Shown: positions 1 through 7,653 of the stretch, piece after piece
How positions within the stretch are numbered: position 1 is the first letter of the stretch
Layout of the letters: each line of letters starts with the position of its first letter
Source: a virus
IMG/VR virus record: IMGVR_UViG_3300030117_001114
Span: 4,828 to 31,752 of that record
DNA length: 26,925 nt
Direction: 5' to 3' (one strand)
Made by a program: the position numbers and the translations under genes
Notes under the pieces: model-generated
What the model was told of the DNA's origin: nothing
Seen by the model: only the letters and a program-made list of their open reading frames with translations
The model's database searches: none

Positions 1-1089
1 GCAAGAGGCACTACAGCAGTTGCAGATGGAGATGGCTTACTTGTAAATGATGGTGGCACAATGAGAATGACTAATGTTACAACATTAAAAACATATTTTA
101 CAAGTGGTGTATCTTCAGCAGCAGATGATTTAACAGCTGGTGATTCAGCGGTTAATCTTACAACTACATCAGGTAATATTACAATTGATGCAGCAGCAAA
201 TGACTCTGATATTATATTTAAAGGAACAGATAATAGTTCAGATATTACTATGCTTACACTTGATGGTAGTGAAGCAGGAGCCGCTACATTTAATAACAAA
301 GTTGTAGCAACTGAATTAGATATTTCAGGCGATATGGATATTGATGGCACATCAAATTTAGACGCTGTTGATATTGATGGTGCTGTGCAATTAGATGCAA
401 CACTTACAGTTGGAGCAGATGATCAAGGATATGATGTAAAATTATTTGGAGATACAGCAAGTGCATATATGCTATGGGATACTTCAGCTGATGATTTAAT
501 ATTAGGTGGAGCAGCAGGTCTTATCGTACCAGATGGTCAATTTACATTAGGTAGCACAGCAGTTACTTCAACTGCAGCAGAACTTAACTTACTTGACGGA
601 GTATCAGGATTAGTACAAGCAGATTTAACAAAATTAGCAGCTGTTGATTCAACAGCAGCAGAGCTAAATATAGTAGATGGTGGCACATCAGCCACAAGCA
701 CAACTTTAGTTGACGCAGATAGAGTTGTTGTTAACGATAATGGAACAATGGTCCAAGTTGCAATGACTGATGTTAAAACATACATTGGTGGTGGTACTTC
801 TTGGCAAGCAGTTAAAACATCAAATTTTACAGCAGCAGCAGGACAAGGGGTATTTTGTAATACAACTTCTTCTGCATTTACAATTACACTTCCAGCAGGA
901 ACTATTGGTGATGAAGTATCTATTGTAGATTACGCTGGAACTTTTGACTCAAACGCATTAACAGTGGCAGCTAATGGTTCAGAAAAAATATTTGGATCTA
1001 CAGATGATTTAACAGTATCAACGGAAAGAGCAGCCTTTACTTTAGTATTTACTGATTCAACACAAGGTTGGCTATTCAAGAATGATTAA
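1..1089 (+). CDS. Phage tail fibre-like protein, C-terminal part (5' end outside window)
   Basis: The frame is open from base 1, so the ATG at 61 is probably internal and 362 residues of a longer protein are visible. It is rich in Thr, Ala, Asp and Gly with almost no Cys. It carries tail-fibre repeats of the type STAAELNLLDGVSG (about nt 565-610) and STAAELNIVDGG (about nt 650-690), which are typical of long tail fibres in marine myo- and podophages. The last 100 residues (CNTTSSAFTITLPAG to TQGWLFKND) resemble the C-terminal domain of cyanophage fibre or structural proteins. The first visible segment (nt 1-110, VNDGGTM then LKTYF) is echoed at nt 690-787 (VNDNGTM then VKTYI), so the shaft is modular. 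Likely role: trimeric virion fibre for host adsorption. Stop TAA at 1087-1089; the next gene follows after an AGGAGA ribosome site. Family assignment is by motif recognition; the receptor is unknown. Confidence 0.8.
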   Translation, partial: ARGTTAVADGDGLLVNDGGTMRMTNVTTLKTYFTSGVSSAADDLTAGDSAVNLTTTSGNITIDAAANDSDIIFKGTDNSSDITMLTLDGSEAGAATFNNKVVATELDISGDMDIDGTSNLDAVDIDGAVQLDATLTVGADDQGYDVKLFGDTASAYMLWDTSADDLILGGAAGLIVPDGQFTLGSTAVTSTAAELNLLDGVSGLVQADLTKLAAVDSTAAELNIVDGGTSATSTTLVDADRVVVNDNGTMVQVAMTDVKTYIGGGTSWQAVKTSNFTAAAGQGVFCNTTSSAFTITLPAGTIGDEVSIVDYAGTFDSNALTVAANGSEKIFGSTDDLTVSTERAAFTLVFTDSTQGWLFKND

Positions 1090-1101
1090 TAGGAGAATAG
1101 T

Positions 1102-2124
1102 ATGTCAACTTATAGACAAGTAAAAGGTTATAGTATTAAAAAAGTAGAAAGTGATCCTTCTAACACTAAAGAAGGTCAAATTTGGTATAATGATATAACT
1201 AAACAACTTAAAGTTACACCCCTTGTTCAATCATGGTCTAGTGGTGGTAATTTAAATACAGGTAGAACTGGGCTAGCTGGGGCTGGATCTCAAACAGCAG
1301 CGTTAGCTTTTGGAGGAACAGTAGCAACACCAAGCACACCTCAAAACCCATATAAAAATGAATCTGAAGAATATAATGGCTCTTCTTGGACAGAAGGAAA
1401 TAATTTAAATCAAGCTAGATCAGGTATTGGTGGAGGAGGAACACAAACTGCAGCTTATGGTTTTGGAGGTTTACCTGGATCTGGTCAAAGTGCTACAGCT
1501 AATTCAGAAGAATATAATGGGACATCTTGGTCAGAAGGAAATAATTTAAATACTGCAAGTTATCAAGTGGTTGGAGGTGGACCTCAAACTGCTGGGATGG
1601 CTATTGGTGGAGCAACTTATACTACTCCACCATCAAGTTTTGCAGTTACTGATAGATTTGAATATTATGATGGTACATCGTGGAGTGAGCAAAATGATTT
1701 AAACACTGGAAGATATCTTTCTGCAGGTTGTGGACTTCAAACTGCAGCTTTATATGTTGGAGGAAATGATGGTACTGGTACAACTGCAATTGTAGAAGAA
1801 TGGAATGGAACTTCTTGGAGTGAAGTAAATAATTTACCAACAGCCACTCAACAACAAACTATGAGTGGAACTCAAACAGCTGCTTTAGGTGCAGCGGGAT
1901 CAGACGGCAGTGTTACTACCGCAGCTTTTTTTTACGATGGAACTAATTGGACAACTGCTCCTAGTGTAGCAACTGCAAGATCAGGTTTAGGTGCAGGAGA
2001 TATTGGAGCAACGCAAACATCTGGTATAATTTTTGGAGGACATATTACTCCTAACCCATCAGGTTATCAACAAACAGAAGAATTTTCAAGTTCAGTAACA
2101 ACAAAAACGGTAGATGTATCATGA
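1102..2124 (+). CDS. Kelch-like repeat tail protein, one set of six repeats
   Basis: 340 aa. An N-terminal segment of about 44 residues (motif EGQIWYN) is shared with the genes at 2121 and 4360 and is probably the virion-docking part. From Trp45 there are six repeats of about 45-55 aa, each of the form WSEGNNLNTAR, then GTQTAALAFGG, a variable loop, then EEYNGTS. The last repeat ends in TEEF followed by a short Thr/Val-rich tail. Six such repeats are consistent with one six-bladed beta-propeller of kelch or galactose-oxidase type. This is an inference from repeat number, since no structure was computed. Likely role: tail tip or fibre protein binding a surface glycan or receptor; the variable loops would form the binding face. 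The start follows AGGAGAATAG. The stop overlaps the next start as ATGA, indicating translational coupling. Confidence 0.8.
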   Translation: MSTYRQVKGYSIKKVESDPSNTKEGQIWYNDITKQLKVTPLVQSWSSGGNLNTGRTGLAGAGSQTAALAFGGTVATPSTPQNPYKNESEEYNGSSWTEGNNLNQARSGIGGGGTQTAAYGFGGLPGSGQSATANSEEYNGTSWSEGNNLNTASYQVVGGGPQTAGMAIGGATYTTPPSSFAVTDRFEYYDGTSWSEQNDLNTGRYLSAGCGLQTAALYVGGNDGTGTTAIVEEWNGTSWSEVNNLPTATQQQTMSGTQTAALGAAGSDGSVTTAAFFYDGTNWTTAPSVATARSGLGAGDIGATQTSGIIFGGHITPNPSGYQQTEEFSSSVTTKTVDVS

Positions 2125-3998
2125 CAGATTATAAAACTATACGTGGTAAAAAAATTAAAATTTTTTCAACCGATCTTGATAATGCTGAATCAGAAGGACA
2201 AATATTTTATAATAGCACAGATTTTAATTTTAAAACATCTATAGCTACTGCTGCATTTTCTGCAGGTGCTAATTTAATTACATCTAGATCAGATTTTAGA
2301 GGAACTTTTGGTACACAATCTGCTTTTAAAGGTGCTGGTGGTTTTACAACACTACCACCTGGTAATACACCTGCAATAACAAATGTTGAAGATTATGATG
2401 GCACAGGTTTTAGCACTGCTACTGCTTTACCATTAGCTACAAGAAATCAAGCTGGAGGAGGAACACAGACTGCTGGATGGATTGCTGGAGGAAGAAGATT
2501 TCCAACTTCGCCTGCAGATAGAACTGCCGAGACACAAGAATGGGATGGTTCAAGTTGGTCTGAAGGTGGTGATTTAGGATCAGCTAAATACGGTAATTCT
2601 GGTACAGGAACAGCAACTGCAGGTTTATCTTCTGGAGGATATAATACTGCAAACTTAAATGAAACTGAAGAATATAATGGAACTTCTTGGGCTGAACAAA
2701 ATAATTTAGGAACAGCAAGATATAGAACGGCAGCAGTAGGAACTCAAACAGCAACTATTTTATTTGGAGGGGGAGTATATCCTGGTTCACCTCAAGATGT
2801 AAATAATGTTGAAGAATATGATGGTACATCTTGGACAGCATTGACTAATTTACCTGCTGTTCGTGGTATGGGTTATTCTTTTGGAACTACAACAAATGCA
2901 ATTGTAACTGGAGGAAGAACAGGCTCTCCAGGTGCTTCAAACACATCTCTTTCTTGGAATGGATCAGCTTTTTCATCTGCTCCAAATCTTGGAACTGCAA
3001 GGTTTAATGGTGGTGATGGTCAAATTACAACAAAAGGTGCAGGTATAGTTGCTGGTGGATTTACACCACCTACTAATGCTATGTCAATCACAGAAGAATT
3101 TAACATAACAGCAGCTACAATTACAGCTGCAGCATGGTCTGGTGGTGGTAATTTAGGATCAAGTAGATATGAAATGGGGTCAGCTAATCAATCTCCTCAA
3201 ACAGCAGCGTTAGGTTTTGGAGGTTATGAACCAGGAGGTTCTCCTAAAAGATCTGCAAAAACAGAAGAGTATGATGGAAGTTCATGGACTGAATCTGGAG
3301 ATTTAAGCACTGGTAGAAATGGTTTAGGTGGAGCTGGTACACAAACTGCTGGTTTAGCGTTTGGTGGTTATGATGGCAGTAATCATCAAAATTCTACTGA
3401 AGAATATGGAGGTTCGTCTTGGACAGCAGGTGGAAATATGGTTGTTGGAAAATCAAGTAATTCTGGTTGTGGAACACAAACTGCAGGATTAAGTGCTGGA
3501 CAAAATAACGGAGATGGAATTAGTTCTAATATAGAAGAGTATAATGGAAGTTCTTGGTCAGAGGTAACTAATATGTCTAATGCAAGAAGAGACGCAACAG
3601 CTTTTGGAATTCAAACTGCAGCTGTTGTTGCTGGAGGAGAAATATCAGGAAATGCATATAGTGGTGTTGTAGAAGAATATGATGGTACATCTTGGACAAC
3701 TGGTGGGGCATTAATGATTGGTCACAGAAAACACGGTAGTGCAGGAACATCAACTTCAGGAATTGTTTTTGGAGGTCAAAATAGTGTTCCTAATAATAAT
3801 TCTGCAAAAACACAATTTTATGATGGAACTTCTTTTATAACATTTCCTAGTTTAGCAACTGGTAGACAAGGTATAGCTGGTTCTGGAACAAGTACAGCTG
3901 GTTTAGCTTTTGGAAAAAACCCACCCGGTAATGGATTAACAGAAGAATTTACAGGAGAAACAACAGCAATAAATTTAAAAACTATAACAGATAGTTGA
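2121..3998 (+). CDS. Kelch-like repeat tail protein, duplicated set (12 repeats)
   Basis: 625 aa, paralogue of the genes at 1102 and 4360. The N-terminus has the same docking segment (EGQIFYNSTDF). Twelve repeats follow, each starting with Trp or Phe and ending EEYDGTS-like. After the sixth there is an EEFNITAATITAAA linker that matches the C-terminal end seen in the single-set gene, and repeat seven begins at Trp339. The C-terminus is TEEFTGETT followed by an LKTITD tail. The layout is thus two propeller-sized halves, most simply from an internal duplication. Likely role as for the neighbour: receptor-binding or decoration protein of the tail. The start overlaps the upstream stop by four bases. 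A 40-base gap with a strong ribosome site for the 103-aa gene follows. The enzymatic activity of some kelch proteins is not indicated by any residue I can identify. Confidence 0.8.
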   Translation: MTDYKTIRGKKIKIFSTDLDNAESEGQIFYNSTDFNFKTSIATAAFSAGANLITSRSDFRGTFGTQSAFKGAGGFTTLPPGNTPAITNVEDYDGTGFSTATALPLATRNQAGGGTQTAGWIAGGRRFPTSPADRTAETQEWDGSSWSEGGDLGSAKYGNSGTGTATAGLSSGGYNTANLNETEEYNGTSWAEQNNLGTARYRTAAVGTQTATILFGGGVYPGSPQDVNNVEEYDGTSWTALTNLPAVRGMGYSFGTTTNAIVTGGRTGSPGASNTSLSWNGSAFSSAPNLGTARFNGGDGQITTKGAGIVAGGFTPPTNAMSITEEFNITAATITAAAWSGGGNLGSSRYEMGSANQSPQTAALGFGGYEPGGSPKRSAKTEEYDGSSWTESGDLSTGRNGLGGAGTQTAGLAFGGYDGSNHQNSTEEYGGSSWTAGGNMVVGKSSNSGCGTQTAGLSAGQNNGDGISSNIEEYNGSSWSEVTNMSNARRDATAFGIQTAAVVAGGEISGNAYSGVVEEYDGTSWTTGGALMIGHRKHGSAGTSTSGIVFGGQNSVPNNNSAKTQFYDGTSFITFPSLATGRQGIAGSGTSTAGLAFGKNPPGNGLTEEFTGETTAINLKTITDS

Positions 3999-4020
3999 TT
4001 TATGATAGTAATAAGTTATA

Positions 4021-4032
4021 AAAGGAAGGAGG
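4021..4032 (+). promoter_or_regulatory. Consensus Shine-Dalgarno site for the 103-aa gene
   Basis: AAAGGAAGGAGG ends six bases before the ATG at 4039. It contains the full AAGGAGG anti-16S complement, the strongest ribosome site I see in the window, where most genes rely on overlaps or weak AGGA-like sites. It fixes the start and suggests a high translation rate for a small protein between large tail genes. Confidence 0.75.
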
Positions 4033-4038
4033 ATTAAT

Positions 4039-4350
4039 ATGGCACTATTTATATACGGTACAGCGACTAACACAGGTAAAGGATTTTTTACTCATGATGA
4101 CAGAAGAAATTTTTCATTAAGAGGATACACTGGACATGATGGATCTAATTATGTTGATGTTTGGTGTGTTGGCAATAATGAAAAAGGAGCATACTGGTTG
4201 GCTGAAAAAAACGGAGTGGAAAAAACTAAAACAGAAGCACAAAATTTAGTTAACGCTGCTGTTACTTTAGCACAAAATGAATGGGATGGTTTATCTGATG
4301 AACAAAAAGCAAGAAGAGGACCTAGACCTACAGCTATAACAATCCCATAA
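4039..4350 (+). CDS. Small protein of unknown function between tail genes
   Basis: 103 aa, not recognised. The N-terminal half is rich in aromatic residues and Gly (FIYGTATNTGKGFFTHDD) and looks beta-rich. The middle has a VDVWCVGNN strand and an AYWLAEKNG segment. The C-terminal half is a predicted helix (KTEAQNLVNAAVTLAQNEWDGL) followed by a basic Arg/Pro tail. There is no signal peptide, membrane segment or known catalytic motif. It lies between two kelch-like genes behind a near-perfect ribosome site, and its stop codon overlaps the AAGGA site of the next gene. Position suggests an abundant small tail component, a fibre cap or an assembly helper. This is inference from context only. Confidence 0.7.
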   Translation: MALFIYGTATNTGKGFFTHDDRRNFSLRGYTGHDGSNYVDVWCVGNNEKGAYWLAEKNGVEKTKTEAQNLVNAAVTLAQNEWDGLSDEQKARRGPRPTAITIP

Positions 4351-4359
4351 GGAATTTTA

Positions 4360-6159
4360 ATGTCAACTTACCAAGAATTAAAAGGATTAAAGGTAAAATA
4401 TTTATCTTCTGATACTTCAGGAGATAGATTAAAAGAAGGTGAAGTTTTTTATAATTCTACAGATTTTAAACTTAAAGTTTTTGCATCCACTGCTGCTTGG
4501 CATAGTAGTTCAGCCTTAAACACTGGAAGATCTCGTATGTCAGGATGTGGAACAAATACAGCGAGTTTAGGTTTTGGAGGATATACACCTACTACAGGTA
4601 AAACAGAAGAGTACAATGGTTTTGGTTGGGCAGAAAGTGGTGATTTAAATACAGCAAGATATGTTATGGGCGGATGTGGAACACAAACAGCAGGTTTAGG
4701 ATTTGCTGGATATGACGCATCAAATGTTAAAAATGAATCTGAAGAATATAATGGTACTGCTTGGACTGAAGGAAATAATGTAAACACATCAAGACAAATG
4801 TTAGGATCAGCAGGTACACAAACTGCTGGTTTAGGTTTTGGTGGTTTAGTTCCCCCAAATACTAATAAAAATGAAACAGAAGAGTATGATGGTACTTCGT
4901 GGTCAGAACAAAATAATTTAAATACTACAAGACGTATTTTAGCTGGAGCAGGAACTCAAACTGCAGGATTAGCTTTTGGAGGATTTGTATCTGCAAATTC
5001 AGCTTCAACTGAAGAATATGATGGTACTAGTTGGTCAGCAAGTAATGATATGGGAACAGCAAGATATTCATTAGCTGGTTCAGGAATTCAAACATCAGCA
5101 TTAGCTTTTGGAGGAAACGCTAACAGAACTGAATTTTACAATGGTACTAGTTGGTCAGAAATGGGAGATTTAGCTACAAGTAGAGCTTATATAGCAGGAT
5201 GTGGAGCTACTGCACCTGCAACAGTTGCCTTTGGTGGTAATCCTAATAGAAATAACACAGAAGAATTTACAATATCACTATCAGCTACAACTGCAGCATC
5301 TTGGGCTAGTGGTGGAAACATGTCTACAGCAAGAGTTGGACTGGGTGGATTTGGAACTCAAACTGCAGGAGCAGGAGCTGGGGGATATACCTATCCAGGT
5401 TTTACTAGGGAAACAGAAGAATATAATGGAACTAGTTGGTCAGATGGTGGAGACTTGGCTCACACTGATAATAAATATGGATTAATGGGAGCTGGTACAC
5501 AAACTGCAGGTTTAGCTTTTGGAGGTGGTGCAGGAACTACTGTTTATGGACAGACAGATGAATATGATGGTTCCTCTTGGACAGCTAGTAATGCTATGAA
5601 TACAGAAAAAATATTTGGATCTGGTGGTGGAACTCAAACTGCAGGATTGTCAGCTGGAGGTGAAGGACCTAGTGCTGGAAATAATACATCAGATACCGAA
5701 GAATATAATGGCACATCTTGGTCAGAACAAAATAATATGTCAACAGCTAGAAGAGGATGTGGAGTTTCATATAACTCACAAACTGCAGCTCTTGTTGTTG
5801 GAGGTTTTACTAGTACAAGAGTTACTAGTACAGAAGAATATGATGGAACTAATTGGACAGCTGGTGGAGCTTATCCTACTGCTCTTAATGCCATAGCTGG
5901 ATTTGGCACATCTTCTGATTTTATTGCTTTTGCTGGTTCAGCACCATCATCTCAATCATTAGTAAGTAGTTATGATGGAACTGCTTTTGCATCAGCACCT
6001 TCTCTTCCTACTGCTAATAATGACATGGATTCTTCTTCGGCATCTCCTGCTGCAAGCGCAATTGGTTTTGGTGGTAATGATCCATCTAGAGCTAATACAT
6101 ATGAATTTACAGGGGAAACAACTGCAGCAAGAGCGGTTAAAACAGTTGACTTTGATTAA
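4360..6159 (+). CDS. Kelch-like repeat tail protein, duplicated set (12 repeats)
   Basis: 599 aa, closest in plan to the gene at 2121. The N-terminal docking segment (EGEVFYNSTDFKLK) is followed by twelve repeats with conserved cores such as GTQTAGLGFGG, EEYDGTSWSEQNN and DLNTAR. The sixth repeat ends in EEFTISLSATTAAS and the seventh starts at Trp315, so the protein again divides into two sets of six. The C-terminus is YEFTGETTAARAVKTVDFD, close to the ends of its two paralogues. Likely role: receptor-binding or decorating tail protein. The AAGGA site overlaps the upstream stop with six bases to the ATG. The third member of a tandem family implies repeated duplication with loop diversification, as expected for host-range proteins. 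The stop codon sits inside a 12-bp palindrome described separately. Confidence 0.8.
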   Translation: MSTYQELKGLKVKYLSSDTSGDRLKEGEVFYNSTDFKLKVFASTAAWHSSSALNTGRSRMSGCGTNTASLGFGGYTPTTGKTEEYNGFGWAESGDLNTARYVMGGCGTQTAGLGFAGYDASNVKNESEEYNGTAWTEGNNVNTSRQMLGSAGTQTAGLGFGGLVPPNTNKNETEEYDGTSWSEQNNLNTTRRILAGAGTQTAGLAFGGFVSANSASTEEYDGTSWSASNDMGTARYSLAGSGIQTSALAFGGNANRTEFYNGTSWSEMGDLATSRAYIAGCGATAPATVAFGGNPNRNNTEEFTISLSATTAASWASGGNMSTARVGLGGFGTQTAGAGAGGYTYPGFTRETEEYNGTSWSDGGDLAHTDNKYGLMGAGTQTAGLAFGGGAGTTVYGQTDEYDGSSWTASNAMNTEKIFGSGGGTQTAGLSAGGEGPSAGNNTSDTEEYNGTSWSEQNNMSTARRGCGVSYNSQTAALVVGGFTSTRVTSTEEYDGTNWTAGGAYPTALNAIAGFGTSSDFIAFAGSAPSSQSLVSSYDGTAFASAPSLPTANNDMDSSSASPAASAIGFGGNDPSRANTYEFTGETTAARAVKTVDFD

Positions 6160-6175
6160 TCAATAGTTATATTAT
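6146..6175 (+). promoter_or_regulatory. Candidate sigma70-type promoter with a palindrome in the spacer
   Basis: TTGACT at 6146-6151 and TATATT at 6168-6173 are separated by 16 bases (or TATTAT at 6170-6175 with 18). The perfect 12-bp palindrome TTGATTAATCAA occupies 6152-6163 of the spacer. Initiation would fall near 6180-6182, giving a leader of about 17 bases that contains the AAAGGA ribosome site of the gene at 6198. This would separate transcription of the accessory cassette from the tail-fibre genes. Promoter-like strings are common by chance in DNA this AT-rich. Confidence 0.4.
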
Positions 6176-6197
6176 TTTTAAATGAAAGGATTACAAA

Positions 6198-6884
6198 ATG
6201 ACTAAAGAGAAAAGAAATATAAAAGAGCTTATTGAAAAAGAAGCTCCTAATCTTAATAACATATTAGAGCCAGAAGATGTTTCTGTATTTAAAGAAATGA
6301 CAGAAGAGCTTCGAGATACTTGGACTAAAAAACAAATGTTTAGAACAGAAACAGAAATGTCTTTTTCTGTATTAAACGATGCAAAGTATCCAACTAAAGC
6401 TGCTAAATATTGGCAGTGCGTTAGAGAACAAAATGTTTTTTTAGAAAATTTAATGTCATTATCTTTTGATTATAGAAGAACTGAAGTTAAAATAAAAAGA
6501 TTACAAGAAAAATTAGATAAAGAAGAAGATCCATTAAAAAGAGAATTACTACAAATTGATATAGATGAAAAAGTATACGGTAAAGCATCTATGCAATTGG
6601 TTGCAAGAGATAGAATGAGAGAAATTAAATTGTGGTCTAAATTTAAAAAGAAATTTGACGACGGTTCTTTTGATACTAAAGATGTCAATACACACCAATT
6701 ACATTCTTATCATTTAACAATGAAAAATAAGGCAGAAACATTAACATCTGGTTCAAGTCAACCAGAAGTATTTAATGTATTGGGTCAATTACAATCTATT
6801 GAACGAATAAAGAAAGAAAATGGACAACTGGAATACGATAAAAAAGACAAGCTTACACACGAACTTGGAGCAAAACCCAAGTAA
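6198..6884 (+). CDS. Charged helical phage protein of unknown function
   Basis: 228 aa, not assigned to a family with confidence; it resembles hypothetical proteins found near tail genes in marine phages. Lys plus Glu content is very high. Residues about 90-125 (RRTEVKIKRLQEKLDKEEDP) are predicted coiled coil, followed by more amphipathic helix with WSKFKKKFDDGSF. There is no signal, membrane segment or catalytic motif. The start follows AAAGGA with eight bases of spacing. Its last 65 bases overlap the next gene if that gene begins at 6820. It is the first gene after the candidate promoter at 6146. A structural or assembly role is possible but unproven. Confidence 0.7.
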   Translation: MTKEKRNIKELIEKEAPNLNNILEPEDVSVFKEMTEELRDTWTKKQMFRTETEMSFSVLNDAKYPTKAAKYWQCVREQNVFLENLMSLSFDYRRTEVKIKRLQEKLDKEEDPLKRELLQIDIDEKVYGKASMQLVARDRMREIKLWSKFKKKFDDGSFDTKDVNTHQLHSYHLTMKNKAETLTSGSSQPEVFNVLGQLQSIERIKKENGQLEYDKKDKLTHELGAKPK

Positions 6885-7653
6885 AAAACTTTTCTTTTTA
6901 GTTGCAATGCCAAGATCAGGTAACACTTTGTTTGCATCTATTATGAATCAAAATCCTAGTGTGGCAGCTACAGCAAATTCTATTACATTAGAAATTATAA
7001 AAGATTTATTTTTACTTAAAAAAACAGATGTGTTTTTAAATTTTCAAGACCACAAATCTTTAGATAATGTTTTAGATTCTGTGTTTGATACCTATTATAA
7101 AGATTGGCCGCAGCGTATAATTATTGACCGTGGACCTGTAACAGCAATAGGTAATTTTCACTTAATGCAAAAACATTATAAACGTCCCTTTAAGTGTATT
7201 GTGTTATTAAGAGATTTAATGGATGTGTTAGCTAGTTACATGCAATGGTACACAGAAAACCCTAGTGCTTTTATTAATAGATACAACCTTAAAAATGATG
7301 AAGAAAAATTATCTATGATAATGAATACAAAAGGTGCAGTTGCTAAAGAATTAGAAGCAATTAAAAATTCGTATAATTATCCTGGTTTGTGTCATTATGT
7401 AAAGTATGATGACATAGTTACTAATCCTGAACAAGAATTTAAAAAAATATATAAATTTTTAGATGAACCTTACTATAATCATAGATTTAACAATCTTGAT
7501 CAAGTGTCTGTAAATGGTTTGTCTTACGATGACACAGTAGTTGGTAGTAACATGCATAAACTATTTGATGGACCTGTTAGAAAAGTATATAACCCTTACA
7601 TAGAAAAAATTCCAGAAAGGATTAGACACAAATATGAACACATCAGATTTTAA
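6820..7653 (+). CDS. P-loop sulfotransferase family protein
   Basis: 277 aa with this start. It should transfer sulfate from PAPS to a hydroxyl or amine of an unknown acceptor. The 5'-phosphosulfate loop is at residues 24-36 (LFFLVAMPRSGNT), directly after the first beta strand. The 3'-phosphate site is LLRDLMDVLASY, with Arg131 and Ser139 in the usual R-x7-S spacing. A YDDIVTNPEQEFKKIYKFL segment near residue 190 matches the family's C-terminal helix region. The length suits a single catalytic domain without transmembrane anchor, so it would act in the cytoplasm. The start is uncertain: ATG 6820 overlaps the upstream gene by 65 bases, TTG 6865 overlaps by 20, and ATG 6907 would remove the first strand and is unlikely. 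Phage sulfotransferases are known in marine phages, but their substrates are not. Confidence 0.85.
   Translation: MDNWNTIKKTSLHTNLEQNPSKKLFFLVAMPRSGNTLFASIMNQNPSVAATANSITLEIIKDLFLLKKTDVFLNFQDHKSLDNVLDSVFDTYYKDWPQRIIIDRGPVTAIGNFHLMQKHYKRPFKCIVLLRDLMDVLASYMQWYTENPSAFINRYNLKNDEEKLSMIMNTKGAVAKELEAIKNSYNYPGLCHYVKYDDIVTNPEQEFKKIYKFLDEPYYNHRFNNLDQVSVNGLSYDDTVVGSNMHKLFDGPVRKVYNPYIEKIPERIRHKYEHIRF

Larger units (their letters stand above)
1234..6114 (+). repeat. Tandem coding repeats of the three kelch-like genes (30 units)
   Basis: I count 30 units of roughly 130-160 bases: six in the gene at 1102, twelve in the gene at 2121 and twelve in the gene at 4360. The most conserved DNA is around the core acaaactgcagg (protein TQTAG) and the block gaagaatatgatgg (protein EEYDG). 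The linkers between them vary in length and sequence. The units are diverged, not identical, but the short conserved blocks could support homologous recombination within and between the three genes. The 103-aa gene at 4039 interrupts the series and is not repetitive. The unit count was made by reading the proteins by eye and could shift by one at degenerate units. Confidence 0.75.

Noticed and set aside
1234-6114. CRISPR-like direct repeats
   Set aside because: Repeats are coding, keep frame, vary in length and sequence, and encode a consistent protein unit, unlike a CRISPR array.
5201-6166. Plus-strand shadow frames inside the 4360 gene
   Set aside because: Leu/Gln-rich frame-shifted readings of the kelch repeats, with no independent ribosome sites and no conservation pattern.
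6907-7653. ATG 6907 as the sulfotransferase start, to avoid overlap with the upstream gene
   Set aside because: It would remove the first beta strand (LFFLVA) that precedes the PAPS-binding loop and is needed in this family. An upstream start is more likely.
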